From assembly GCA_037974965.1 (NCBI GenBank), contig JBBPFI010000009.1, positions 930,001-994,000 of the forward strand: 64,000 nt of DNA. Direction: 5' to 3'. This document shows, one piece after another, positions 12,323-23,030 of this stretch (within the stretch, counting starts at the first letter, position 1; every line of letters starts with the position of its first letter). The position numbers and the translations under genes are program-made. The notes below the pieces were generated by a model that saw only the letters and a program-made list of their open reading frames with translations, was not told the origin of the DNA and made no database searches. This DNA comes from Dacryopinax spathularia (lineage: Eukaryota > Basidiomycota > Dacrymycetes > Dacrymycetales > Dacrymycetaceae).

Positions 12323-13175
12323 TTAGTACTCCTCCGTAATCCGCTCCTTTATAGCCTTGTCCAGTGCTTCCTCGAGCGGTTCTTCCCCACCGACGATATC
12401 CAATGCCAGGCCAGCCGCGTCTGGCCTCTCAACAAGAAGGGCCAGCATCTGAGCCACGTCGTCTCTCTATGCATGCCATGAATGAGCACGCCTCACGTAG
12501 ACCTACTTGAGCAGAAGGAACGTACCGGAATTCCTGGCGTCAAATGCGTCCTCCCAATACTCGCTTTTCCCGTCCCGGGTGTGTCTAACAGCATCCCCGG
12601 GCGCACAATCGTCCAGTCGAACGTTTTGCGCGACCAAAGGTCCTTGTCGGCTCTGTACTTCCAGAGCATGTATGTGCCAATCGAGTCCCACATCTTGTTA
12701 GACGCTTCCCAGTCGTCACCATCCTGCGACTCAGTCAGCATGTTCTGGTACGATCGTGGGAAAAGGGAGAGAGACGTACATAGTGGTCTGGCGGGAGCTT
12801 GACCCTATCCCGCGTATCTATCGCGCTCACGAGCAGCAATCTCGCAGGCTTGCTCATCCCCTCAATAGCATCAAACACCTTCAGCGCGCCCTCATAGTCC
12901 ACCTTCTTCGTCCTCTGCGGCCCTCCCTTGCCCCCAGCACCAGACGAGAATACCACCACGTCCGCTTTCGCTTCCTCGAACGCCTTGGTGAAATCTTCCT
13001 TGGGCGCATCTTCTAGCGAGAGGAGGAGGGGCGAGGCACCAGTGTTGGAGATGTCGTCGAATTGGGAGGCCGAGCGAACGATAGATGTTACGCTGTACCG
13101 CGGGGAGAGGAGACGCGACAGGCGGAGCGCGATTTTGCCATGTCCACCGACGATTGCTACTGAGCGGACGGACAT
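12323..13175 (-). CDS. NAD(P)-binding Rossmann-fold protein, tandem copy 2
   Basis: Paralog of the gene at 10852-11721. Exons 13175-12780, 12723-12526 and 12466-12323 have exactly the same lengths (396, 198, 144 nt) and phases, giving 245 residues. The loop is VAIVGGHGKIALRL. Conserved blocks include VDYEGALKVFDAIEGM, LLVSAIDTRDR and GTGKASIGRTHLTPG. It is visibly closer to copy 1 than to copy 3. Function is unknown; the fold implies an NAD(P)-dependent oxidoreductase, epimerase or redox-sensor-like protein. Confidence 0.88.
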
Positions 13176-13619
13176 TGTGAGGTTTGGTTACGATGATTGG
13201 ACGATGTGTAGTGAATGGTTGCTTTCAATTTCTGTTGCTGGAAAACAACGCAATAGAGTCAGCTGCTTATATAGGATGATTGTGGTGTTGAGCGCACATG
13301 TCGAATGTCGAGAGACCGGGGAATGCCGGAGCTGTGCAGACAATGACGACGTTTGCTCATTAATGACTTTGGCCCGTATCGCCGACAGCCCTGTTAGGCG
13401 TTTACGTATCGCCGAAAGCCTGTCGGCTACAACGCAGGTCTAGGCAGACGTCCATAGCTGGCTGCTCACCTCAGCTTCTGCTGGATTAGCAATCATTTGG
13501 GATGTTAAGACTGCCTGAGGTTGACAGACAGAGGAAATGAAGTCTACATATTGGAGGAATGTACACATTATTGTTATGATACAGATGAACGAAAGCGGGG
13601 TATTCCGAGATGCCTCCAG

Positions 13620-14470
13620 TTAGTAGATGTTGGTAATCCGATGTCTGATCGCGTGATTCATTGCAACTGGAATGGGTGTGTCACCCCCAACAATGTCAAG
13701 TGCGAGGCCGTCCGCATCTGGCCGATCCACAAGCAAGACGATGGCATGTACGACGTCGTCCCTCTGATCTTTGGTCAGCTCATTCCCTCTTGCCCTACCA
13801 GGACCGAGGGCGGACTCACCGACACGCTTCGGGTGATGTGGGTCATTCCGATATCCGCTGTTCCCGATCCGGGTGCATCGGACAGCCAACCAGGGCGTAC
13901 AATTGTCCACCGGAAGGTATGCCGATTCCACAAATCCCGATCCGCTTCATACTTGCACGGTAGATACTCCCCCAGAATTTCGCGGTACTTCGCGGCGGCA
14001 AGGATATCATGTCGGTTCTGCGCTTACCGTCAGACGTTTCCAAGATAATGTAAAGGAGAGGAACATACATAATGTGGAGGAATTTGGTCAGCCGGGCGAG
14101 AGTCGATCGTACTTAACATTATAAGCCGAGCAGGATTCCGCATCCTCTCAATCGCGTCGAACACCTTTATCGCGCCGCCATAGTCGACCGACTTGACCTT
14201 CGTCCTCCAGTTACCCCCACTGGCACCAGCAGCAAAGATGACCACGTCCGTCTGGTACTTCTCGAATATGCGCGCAAAGTCTGCGCTCGAGTTCAGTTCC
14301 AGGTCGAGCAGCACCGGTAAGGCGCCTGTAGCTCGTACAGACGCGTAGTGCGATTCTTGCCGCACCAGCGAGTGCACTCGGTATCGCCGAGAGAGGATGC
14401 GAGCCAGACGCAGCGCGATCTCGCCATGCCCGCCGACGATCGTCACAGATGTTACGCGACCGGCCATCAT
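13620..14470 (-). CDS. NAD(P)-binding Rossmann-fold protein, tandem copy 3
   Basis: Third and most divergent paralog. Exons 14470-14069, 14017-13820 and 13763-13620 (402, 198, 144 nt) give 247 residues; exon 1 is six bases longer, mostly from a double Met start. The loop is VTIVGGHGEIALRL, with Glu replacing the Lys of copies 1 and 2. DYGGAIKVFDAIERM and LSTIDSRPADQ align with the other copies. Exon 2 carries WTIVRPGWLSDAPGSGTA. The retained exon lengths show duplication by unequal crossing-over of a whole gene and not by retroposition. Confidence 0.86.
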
Positions 14471-16513
14471 CGTTGTCTCGTCTTGTCACGGCGGGTTTTG
14501 GCGCTCTTAGTTTGTCAAGACAGAGGCGCGGACAGGATTAGGACTGGGGCATTAGTCAAGGTTCCAGAGGCGGTTTTATAGGGCTCATCGGGCGTGTTTT
14601 TCCTGAGGACGTGCTGTCCCTTACGTTCAAGGGTGCTACCTCTACTAGTAAGGGACAGCATGAGACAGCGCGTTCCAGCGAAGAGGAAGACCGTGAGAGC
14701 GCTGGTCCTCGCGGACGACGGCTGGCCTAGAACACCACCGCCCGAGAATTGTACTTCCTTCCAGGATCTGTATAGCTTGATGCGGGAATTATTGGCAGGG
14801 CTAGGATGGCAATGAGGGGAAGAGACGGTTATCAATGAGGCACAGCAGACAATGACGCGCAAGGAAATGGGTTCCGGGGCTAGGGGATCCACCGTGGGGA
14901 TTAGGTAATCAATGGATTTCTGGGCCGTTGATAGGCGCCTGTCGCGGATTGTCTGCCCTGTTCAGCTTGCACGAGCCGTTTCGGGTGTCTTCGGTTCGAT
15001 ACCAGAGAATACGGTGGGTATTCCACCGTGTTTGGCAGGGGAATTCAAAGGGTACAGGTGGAAGTGACGTATGGAGGCGGTGCTCTTCGGGCCCGTTCCG
15101 AATGTTTTGACATTCACAGCAGTGATAGGGCCTCTGGATGAGGTGTTTAAAGGCAATGTTTTGTCGCGTGTGGTATGACAGTCGGATGTGGTAAGGTATC
15201 GTATTGTCGGATCTCGGTTGATTTAGTAGAAGCAGGACGTTTTCTGGGGCAAGTTGCGCATCGCCCTGAACCTGTCCCAATGAGTAACACTGTATGGAGA
15301 GATGTAGAACGTATACAACGCAACCGAGTCCCGCTTCCCAGTCATTCCGACCATCTGGTGGCAATAATCCGACGTGTCACTTTACAGCCCCATTAGTACC
15401 CATCTTGTACGTCGTGGGTGCTCTTTCAAGACGGTAACCATCCGCGATTCGTGTCCGATGATATCGAAGGCGAAGACGGCCATCGCACATCGGCCTTAGC
15501 ACAAGAAAATTGGAGTAGACCTTCTCAGATCAATCGCATCTTGAAGTTTGATTGGGGGTAATAAAGACGCTGGTGGCCCTTCTGGCATCAGAGTGTATCC
15601 ATATGCCTCCCCTGGCCCAGAGATGCTTCCCCTAGCCCAGATCATTCCTAATCTCCGTGGCGGTTTTATACACCCATCGACGGATTCTTTGCAGGGTCAA
15701 CACGAGAATCGTAAAGCGTAGGTCTCGATCCAGGCTGTTGTCCATATTGACCCTATTTCGTCAACTTTACCCCCTGGCATTGCTTTGATAAGGAAACTCC
15801 GGTGCTCTCTGTCGATGGTGCTCCTGATTTCTTAGATCAACGGATCTTGGCTTCGAGTTTCTCAAACAAACATTCAGCCAGCACCGAGCAGCTGGAAGAC
15901 ACTCACGCCTGTTCTTGCGTGATATTCGCATGAAGCAGTTCCGATCGCGCTCCTGGCAGACGTCGCCAAGCGGAGCGAGGACCAGACCTTGAATCTCGCA
16001 CCGTGACGTGCGGATAGACGATGCGGGCGAGTTCCAATGAGCATCGTAGCGTATTCTGCACGCTTCCCGCCCTAGTAGGTACAAGCAACTTGCGAGGGCC
16101 AGTCTCGTCCTAAGAGTCGGCCAGAGCGCTCGACAGCTTGGTATTGCATATAAGGGCGCAAGGAGGTCTTACACCCACTCGTCTAGTTGTTCAGCACAGC
16201 AAGAGATCTTCTCTTTGACCAATGCCAGTCGATCAGACAAGATAATTCGAAGAAATCGGACAAGTTAAGTTATGTCAACATGACCGTTTGACCCTTACTG
16301 GCCGACCCAGCTTGCCCTGAAGAACAACGTCGATGACGCGGAAGCAATCGCCGAATCCGTCTCTTCCCGCGTCCGAACGAGCTCTTCCGTCATAGAACCC
16401 ACTGTACTATCCCTGTTCGTGGTCAAAGGGAAGACAAGCACACCTCCTCCTCAACTCCGCCCTTCGCTGCAGAGCATAGACATCCCGCCGGCGGCGAGCA
16501 AGAGAAGGCGAAA
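14471..16513. other. 2-kb region without a supported gene
   Basis: I read this stretch on both strands. ORFs of up to about 150 codons occur (for example 14909-15364 and 15767-16084, minus) but none shows a domain, signal peptide or coherent splice pattern. It probably contains the promoter of Rossmann copy 3 (left) and of QCR6 (right). A decayed gene cannot be excluded. Confidence 0.4.
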
Positions 16514-17223
16514 ATGACGTTCCTCTCGCTCCTGTCGACGTTCCTCCCCGTCACCTACAACGAGGACCAACAGGACACCGTCTCTGGTTCGACCGCCAAC
16601 CCCGATCCTCACTCCGGCGAAGGCCAGGGCGCGCAGACACACAAGGACAAGGAGGATAAGGAGGACGTTCCGAAGGGTGCTGGTGCTGCCGAGGACGCCG
16701 GTGGAGACGAAGAAGAGGACAAGGGAGAGGAGGAAGGCGGTGACGAGGAGGGAGGTGACGAGGAGGAGGAAGCCGAGGAGGAGGAGCCCGAAGATGTTCG
16801 TCCCCAAACTCTCTTGCTCTGTCCCTTAGGCTTATCGCGCTCGTGCGTAGATCATGCCTGTCATCCGTGAGGAGTGTGCAAACACCAAGAATTGTCTGCC
16901 GGCCAAGCGCGAGTTCGAGCACTGTGAGAAGAAGGTGCATTCTGGCCAGGGCAGGCCGCATGAGGACTGCGTGGAGGAACTGTGAGTATATTCTCCTCCT
17001 TGATCCTCGCGTTGTACTTATTTTCCGTCTAGGTGTATGTGCCTTATCTGTGTTTACTCGATGATAGAACTGACCGCGCCACCCGTACTTGCCGCGATGC
17101 TTCTCCACAGTCCAGTGCGTCCCCCCATTCTTATGTTCGTGATCACCGTGTTGACGGATCATCAGCTTGATGCACTGCGTCGACAACTGCTCCGCCCCGA
17201 AGCTCTTCTCCAAGCTGCGGTAA
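16514..17223 (+). CDS. QCR6: Ubiquinol-cytochrome c reductase hinge protein (complex III acidic subunit)
   Basis: Small acidic subunit of mitochondrial complex III, contacting cytochrome c1 on the intermembrane-space side. Exons: 16514-16795, 16851-16981, 17033-17034 (2 nt, GT), 17111-17114 (4 nt, TCCA) and 17166-17223; 158 residues (yeast 147). Exon 1 ends in a long Glu/Asp run. Exon 2 carries PVIREECANTKNC, EHCEKKV and EDCVEEL. The join gives EELFHLMHCVDNC, then SAPKLFSKLR at the C-terminus. The cysteine pattern matches the family's CX9C-type disulphide pairs. The two microexons are inferred: each is flanked by consensus sites (TCTAG and GTATGT; CCACAG and GTGCGT), and together they restore frame and the family's L-F-x-x-x-H segment. 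Confidence 0.85.
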
Positions 17224-17685
17224 ACTCCCCTCATATCGCCCTTAGCCCATCCCCACAGACTGGCGATGCTTGGTCTGTAAATACAGCACAAAATCGGGCT
17301 GTGGTTGCCACACCGCTAATGTCAAATATATCTCCTTTATTGGACTTCATCTTGTGCCTCCCGCGATAAGCTTCAGCTGTGATCAGCAGTTATCCATCTT
17401 GAACTGGTCACCCTGGATACAGCTGCCTCCCGACGTATCGGTGGTAGTTCATTCGCATATATGCGCGTCATTATGCATGCACGATGAGCGACTGAGCCGC
17501 GGGGTAACATTAAGACTAAACTGCACAGTACAAAAGCGAACAGCACGAATGGGAAAAGAAAGCGTGGGTTATGGATAATAGAGGGGAAAGTAGTCCATCG
17601 CGTGCCATGCAGCGCATCCAGCGGTCCAATCGTATCTGACCCATGCACATCCACAATCTAGAAACATCCTCTGCCAGTCACCAGC

Positions 17686-18379
17686 CTATAACGCCAGCCC
17701 TGCGCCGCATAGTATGCTCACACCCGCCACCGCTACGCCTGCCCACGCCGGGCTGAGACCAGCAAATGTAGCTGCCAGCATCCGCCGCGCATCGTTCGCG
17801 GCAGCGGCGAAGGTCGTGCCGAAGCCTGATGTCGGGTTCGGACTGCCTGAAATTGTTGCGGTCGGCTTGGTAGAATCTGTCGTTGGGACGGTACCGTTGC
17901 TTGGTTGAATGGAGAACCGCTGCGAGGTCGAGTATGAGATACCGTGTTGAGCATCAAGGAACATCAGGAAGTAGTCGTCTCCGTTTGGTACACCGTCAAG
18001 CTCAATGTTCAGGCCGTTGAGTTGCACGGGCACTACAAGGACAGACAGGTTAGCAGACATGGCGAAGTTGGCGATAAATGGGGTTACCATTGCGAGCCAC
18101 AAAAAGAAGGCCATCTGTCGACAGACGCGCCAGCTCAACGTCGAATATCCCGTCCGGCACTGCTTCTACCGCCGCAGTCCACTGCACCAGGTTCGTCGCG
18201 TTGTTGCTCCACACTGAGCCCTTCGTTGGTGTCGTGATGATGAAGTATGCTATGAAACGCCGTCAGCATCAAGCTCACTGCGCAATAACAACGCGGAGCT
18301 ACTCACTTGGGATGTTCTGTGCGAGCGTGAAGGGAAGGAGGGCGAGTGATAGAAGTGGGAATGATAATGACGGTCGCAT
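17686..18379 (-). CDS. GPI-anchored Kre9/Knh-like secreted cell-wall protein
   Basis: Three exons (18379-18307, 18249-18088, 18032-17686) give 193 residues. The protein has an N-terminal signal peptide (SLALLPFTLAQ), then a domain of the Ser-Thr-rich GPI-anchored family related to Kre9/Knh1: YFIITTPTKGSVWSNN, VQWTAAVEAVPDG, VELARLS and DDYFLMFLDAQHG. A Ser/Thr-rich spacer follows, and a hydrophobic C-terminal end (VAVAGVSILCGAGLAL) fits a GPI-attachment signal. The Kre9 group takes part in beta-1,6-glucan assembly, but this short protein may be only structurally related. The last intron has a clear TGCTAAC branch site. Confidence 0.82.
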
Positions 18380-19078
18380 CTTGCTGATATTTTGCTGCTG
18401 AGGAGGAGAGAGGGTAATGCGGAAAGTCGGTCGTCAAGGCGTGATGGGGACAAGTCGCGACGATCTTCAGCGACTCCCCGAATTTGACGGGATTACCGCC
18501 AGCAACAAAAGCGATATTGAAGCGCGACTCAAGCAAGAACGAGTGGTGCTGTAGGGGCAGAAGAAATGGGAGTGACTGGTACGGGAGAATTATTGTGATG
18601 AAGGCACGACAGAGGAAAGCAAACGACTGAGTAAGGAGAGTACGATGGGCAGACGACGGGGAGGGGATTGAAGGGGTCACTCTGCACCGCACGCTGGGCG
18701 CCTCACACATTGAGCCAGTCTGCTTCCGCTCGGAAGCGTTTTCTCGGCCCAGCACGCCCTGAGCCCGCCCAAGCAACCACGGCAGGCCGTAGACCGAGCC
18801 ACATCGGCGGAAACAAACATTGACGATTGTTCCCGGCTTGCTCGGCAGGGCAGCCAGCGGTCTCCGTCTAAATCGGATCGCTCCTTGTTCAAACAGTGAC
18901 TATAATTGTGCGCAAAAGCCTGGCTCGTGCGACATAATGGACAGCGGTCAGACTTGCATCCTTAAGAGATGCCAGTATGGGCACTGAAGCAAGCGAGTCT
19001 TTGAGTCAATCTGGTCGTACAAGAACTGCTCATATATCTTGTCGACATCAGATGTTCCCGGCTACAGTAGGTATCGGT
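18380..19078. other. Intergenic region upstream of the Kre9-like gene
   Basis: About 0.7 kb between the Kre9-like start and the 3' end of SPA. No ORF with support; likely promoter plus terminator sequence. Confidence 0.3.
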
Positions 19079-19885
19079 CTATTCGAAATCCAGCTCATCA
19101 ACCTCAGCGCGCAAATCGAGCATGTCGTCCTCGTCCCATTCGGCCCTCGTGTCGAGCATATCGTCTTCATCCCATCCGCGCTGCTCAACATCGATGTCTT
19201 CCAGTTCGCGGTACTCCAAGTCAAACGGCTCCATCTCCCGCTTTCGGTGCGGGATTTCTTCGCTCAGACCAGGACCCGCCCTGAATTCCGCCGTCTTTTG
19301 GGGGTCGCCCGTCTTAACGGCCATGGGTCTGTGTGGCCTCACTTTGTTCTGCGCCCAGTGTTGCGCTGTCGCAAGTTTCTCCAATCCAGCCGTCTTGATC
19401 TTCGACGTAACTTTCTTGATCTGCTTGGCCGGCCTGGTAACCTGCTTCTTGATCGCCTTCAAGATGTCGCGGGCTTCAAGCAAGAGTTCATCGTCGGCTA
19501 GAGTGGTATCAAGGCTACGAGCGTGCTGTGGGGGGCTGGGGGTACGGCTAGGCGTGATAAGCGGAACCCTTTGGCCATTCTTCACGCGACGGGCCTTCGG
19601 AAGAGCTCCCTTCTTCCGGACACGGTTCTTGACCTCCTGGACAAACGTGCCAACCGCACCGAGGACTTTGGCCTTCGCTTTGTTGGTGAATCGGGTGATG
19701 CCACCGCGTTCTTCGAGATAATCACCACTGGCAAGCAGCATCTCGTCGAAGTCTCGGAGGTAGAGGTCGTTGTCCTCGGCCTGGAGATCGCGAATCTGGT
19801 TTCCTACCGACTGGCGAACTTCCAACGGGAGAGCGATCGTCGTTGCCACCAGGGCAACAAGAATGTAAGAGAGCTTGAAGAGCAT
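19079..19885 (-). CDS. Secreted cysteine-free protein SPA (new family, member A)
   Basis: Intronless ORF of 268 residues with no match I recognise. MLFKLSYILVALVATTIA is a signal peptide, followed by LPLEVRQ. A Lys/Arg-rich middle region (about residues 65-120 and 145-190) has stretches such as VKNRVRKKG and KQVTRPAKQIKKV. A switch to an acidic C-terminus begins at MEPFDLEYRELE. The C-terminus holds a perfect-spacing repeat, WDEDDMLDTRAE then WDEDDMLDLRAE. LEAR/LEER-type motifs recur (YLEERGG, LLLEARD). There is no cysteine. It is paralogous to SPB: shared MLFK-SYIL, KAKVL, VQE-KNRVR, DDEL-LEAR and EPF-LE-RELE. HRKR at residue about 205 is a candidate Kex2 site. Predicted extracellular; function unknown. 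Confidence 0.8.
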   Translation of the reverse strand: MLFKLSYILVALVATTIALPLEVRQSVGNQIRDLQAEDNDLYLRDFDEMLLASGDYLEERGGITRFTNKAKAKVLGAVGTFVQEVKNRVRKKGALPKARRVKNGQRVPLITPSRTPSPPQHARSLDTTLADDELLLEARDILKAIKKQVTRPAKQIKKVTSKIKTAGLEKLATAQHWAQNKVRPHRPMAVKTGDPQKTAEFRAGPGLSEEIPHRKREMEPFDLEYRELEDIDVEQRGWDEDDMLDTRAEWDEDDMLDLRAEVDELDFE

Positions 19886-19929
19886 GGTCGACGAATCGGT
19901 TTAGGAATGAATGTCGATCGATGTAGGAG

Positions 19930-20022
19930 GGCCTGGCCAGCAGGGAAAGATGGTGTTGGACTGGGGGTGTGGGGGTGAGTCCGGCTCTGTGGGGATTCAA
20001 TAGTTGACGCTGACGTTTTATA
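19930..20022 (-). promoter_or_regulatory. SPA promoter and leader boxes
   Basis: On the gene strand: TATAAAA (20022-20016), then CAGAGCCGGACTCAC (19989-19975) about 33 bases after the TATA start, then CCTGCTGGCCAGGCC (19944-19930), 45-60 bases before the ATG. The same three elements, in the same order and similar spacing, precede SPB, SPC and SPD. SPA has the most diverged boxes. Confidence 0.65.
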
Positions 20023-20719
20023 CGCATGGCAGAACAGTACGACCTGGCGAGTCGGTCGGGGATGTGGCCGACGGACGTTAGCTGTGTTGAAAGTCGTTCC
20101 CACGATGCTAGCTCACTCACCTGCATGTCTTTCGTGCGCTGTTCGCTGCATCAAAGCTGTACGCTGGAGCACTCTCAGACGTGCATGGCCCTAAGACATT
20201 TCCGCCCGCGAGCAGCGCCTAAATGACTGGACCATCAGGAACGTTGGATCCCGCAACAATCATAGACCGGGAAACTCCACTATTCTTGGCGATATGCGCC
20301 AGCAAAGACGGCCACTCTCTCCTTAGAAGGCAGCCACGTTTTCATTTATCTGTGGCTCACGCACAGTTGTCAGCATCTGAGACCGATGTCGCTGATGGAG
20401 GGACCCTGGAGGTCGGCCGGTCTTCTGGTCGCCGGTGCCCTGGCAACAATAACGTCTCCGTTTCACCACAAAGCTTGCGAAATGACTCCCGGGACAAGAG
20501 GTGCGTCTAAACTGTCCACCTAGTGGCGCATCTTAGCGGTGATTGTCTCGTTTCATTGCTGATCGTCATGACGTTTCACAATTGAACAACCTTCCAGGTT
20601 GGGATTTGTGGCTGTGCTGTGAACTTCGCTGAGCATCTGATGGACATGACGGTGCTTCGCAAGTCAAGGTGGATCGAGCTGAGATTTCTATCCAGAAGCG
20701 ACTACCGCACATGATGCGA

Positions 20720-21433
20720 CTACAGCACAGAGGTGAATGTCACGTCATCACGTACGTATAGGGAGTCATCCTCATCTCGGTCTCGTTCTAGTTCACGAAA
20801 CTCCAGTTCGAAAGGCTCGACCTCCCGATGGAGTATCCCGCCCTGCGCCTTCTGCTTCGCAAGCTCCGTCTTGCTCATCGGCTTGATGATGTCGACCGAT
20901 TTGGAAGGATTGGCCTTATTCCTCGCGAGTCGGACAACAGCACGCAATTTGTCCATGGCGGAGTTCTTCTTCTGCTTGGCAATCTGCTTGGCTGTCGTCC
21001 AGGAGCCGCGAGCTTCGAGATACAGTTCATCGTCGAGGAAATCCAGGCCGCGAGAATGTCGACGAGGTGGACTAGCGTCATTGTGCGGCATCAAGCCTCC
21101 TGACGCTTGCCACGACGCACGAGACTGCTTCGTGCGAGTGGCCCTGCGGACAGACTTGGAAGGTCGCACGCGATTCTTGCTTTCTTGTACAGCGACACCG
21201 AGCATGCTGAGAACCTTCGCTTTCACTTTCTTGGCAAATCGCTTGAAATCGGCTCGAGCTTCCAGAGGGAGGCCGTCGGCGACCAGAATATCTTCCAGAT
21301 GGCGTCGCTGAAGATGGATCTCGTCCGCTTGAACATCTTTGATTTGCCTTGCAATCGGTCGCCGAGCTTCCAGCGGAACAGCGACAGCCGTAGCCACCAG
21401 GGCGAAGAGGATGTAAGAAGATTTGAAGAGCAT
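20720..21433 (-). CDS. Secreted cysteine-free protein SPB (new family, member B)
   Basis: Intronless ORF, 237 residues from the MLFK start that aligns with its paralogs; an in-frame upstream ATG would add 11 residues. The signal peptide MLFKSSYILFALVATAVAV is followed by PLEARRP. The rest alternates basic and acidic regions: FKRFAKKVKAKVL, NRVRPSKSVRRATRTK, DDELYLEARG, then EVEPFELEFRELERDRDEDD near the C-terminus. No cysteine. It aligns with SPA along most of its length but is far less similar than the promoter boxes are. LEAR occurs three times. Predicted secreted; function unknown. Confidence 0.8.
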   Translation of the reverse strand: MLFKSSYILFALVATAVAVPLEARRPIARQIKDVQADEIHLQRRHLEDILVADGLPLEARADFKRFAKKVKAKVLSMLGVAVQESKNRVRPSKSVRRATRTKQSRASWQASGGLMPHNDASPPRRHSRGLDFLDDELYLEARGSWTTAKQIAKQKKNSAMDKLRAVVRLARNKANPSKSVDIIKPMSKTELAKQKAQGGILHREVEPFELEFRELERDRDEDDSLYVRDDVTFTSVL

Positions 21434-21481
21434 GACGAGTGGATTTCGAAGAGTTGGAAGCCTCAATAAGTGAAGTGCAAG

Positions 21482-21576
21482 AGCCTGACCGGCAGGTTCT
21501 GAAGTGGAGTGTGGAAAGGAGTGAGGGGAGTGTCCGGCACTGTGTAGAAGCTCAAGAGAATCTGCATGGCTTTATA
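21482..21576 (-). promoter_or_regulatory. SPB promoter and leader boxes
   Basis: On the gene strand: TATAAAG (21576-21570), CAGTGCCGGACACTC (21542-21528), then CCTGCCGGTCAGGCT (21496-21482), with the ATG at 21433. The middle box is identical, 15 of 15, to that of SPD, which lies 11 kb away and in opposite orientation. Confidence 0.7.
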
Positions 21577-21739
21577 GGCTGGATGGCCCTCGAGCAAGTA
21601 TGGGTTGAGGGCCACAGTATCTCCGCTCTTATCGTGGGTATGACCCACGACCCTGGACATGGGTGTGAGAACCCCACTGAAGCTGAACAGGGTTATTTCC
21701 GAACTGTCCAGGGTCTCTCATCTCTCATCTCTTATTAGT

Positions 21740-21771
21740 GCCGCGGCTATGGAAGCCTCCCGCGGACAGCT
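21740..21771 (+). repeat. Left terminal inverted repeat
   Basis: Outer end of the AT-rich insertion; pairs with the complement of 23031-23060. Confidence 0.75.
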
Positions 21772-22441
21772 CGACTCCGGGGTCCATTCAGGGTCCAAAA
21801 GCCGCGGGACCCGGTGAGCAGCTGGCCAAAGAGGCAGAAGGCCCAAAGGGCTGCAATATGACATATGCCTTAGTAACGACTTAAATAACCCTTACACGGC
21901 CACTAATAAGAAACAAAAGTGAAAAATAAAAATAGCTATTTAAGTTTTGTTTCTGCACGAGTTGCTTAGGACCTAAACATGCAATTAAACTATATAATAC
22001 TTTAGCCAAGTACAAATTGACAACATAATAGCTAGATTAAACATGAATAATCATCTGGATGACTTCAAAGAGTTGCACCAATAACCACCTCTAATAAAAC
22101 ATCGTTGCGGAATATGATCATTTCTGATCACAGAAAAACTCTTGAGCTTGAGGCTGCAAAACTACTAAAGTAAATTACGAGGTGTATATTGGGAAATGTC
22201 ACTTAACGCACACAACTCTCCTTAATAAGCTAAACCTCTCAGTATTTTACCTTGAATTTAATACTATGATAGACACTACCTGTCAGGATTTGCCGCATTC
22301 ACAAGCCAATTTGACTGATTCAACCACTCCAAAGGCACTTTGGATGCACTTGTACACAATCTGGGACATTGGTGCAATTATGCAAGTCTCAAGAGACCTG
22401 CCCTGTAGGTAAGCATAACTGTACAGTTGCAATTCTGTGCT

Positions 22442-22831
22442 TCAGATAGACTTCCCACCATCCATATATGTGCTCAGCAGATTCATAGATATTGACCTTA
22501 GTGCTAATCTATTAGGATTCTTTACAATACTTGTAGAGTTGAACTGGGCATTATGATCCAAAATGCCTACAAATGTCTCCAAACTCTTGCTACTCTTAAT
22601 ATCAACAGTTTTGGCGGGAAATATTTTTTGTACTCCACTCATGTTGATATTCTCACTACTCAAACCTGTTTCAAATGCTTCATCACTCTCTTCAGCCAAT
22701 TCACAGATAGCTCTTATGTCTAGTGTTATGTGCCCTGACAGCAGCTTAGCAAAACTTAACTTTTGTTTTAAAAACAAGATTAAAGTATCTTGTGGGAAAA
22801 CAAACCTAAAAGCAAGTTTCATAAAAAGCAA
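22442..22831 (-). other. Unidentified ORF inside the AT-rich insertion
   Basis: A 129-codon open frame within the AT-rich element. It has no recognisable domain and its codon use is unlike the neighbouring genes. It may be chance in AT-rich DNA or the remnant of an element protein. Confidence 0.2.
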
Positions 22832-23030
22832 ACAAAATAAAATAAAATTACATGTTTTCCTGATGCTAAGTGGCCATGCAACAATTTCCGACTTATCTGT
22901 TATTTTAACAAGACCAAGGGTTTTAAGCCGAACCCTTGGTTACAGGGGTCCTGCACCCTAATAGTGGGGGTCGAGCCCGGTCATGTCCAGCGTTGACCGA
23001 GCTCGGTAGCCCTTTGCGGACAGCTCAGGG

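Noticed and set aside
14980-15010. GGTTCGATACC resembling a tRNA B box
   Set aside because: No A box at the right distance and no cloverleaf can be folded around it.
14909-16084. Several 60-150 codon ORFs on the minus strand
   Set aside because: No domain, signal peptide, repeat or consistent splice signals; base composition alone explains them.
22182-22412. Possible gag-like fragment in the AT-rich insertion (TPKALWMHLYTIW)
   Set aside because: Resemblance to Copia gag is too short and no reverse transcriptase or protease is recognisable.
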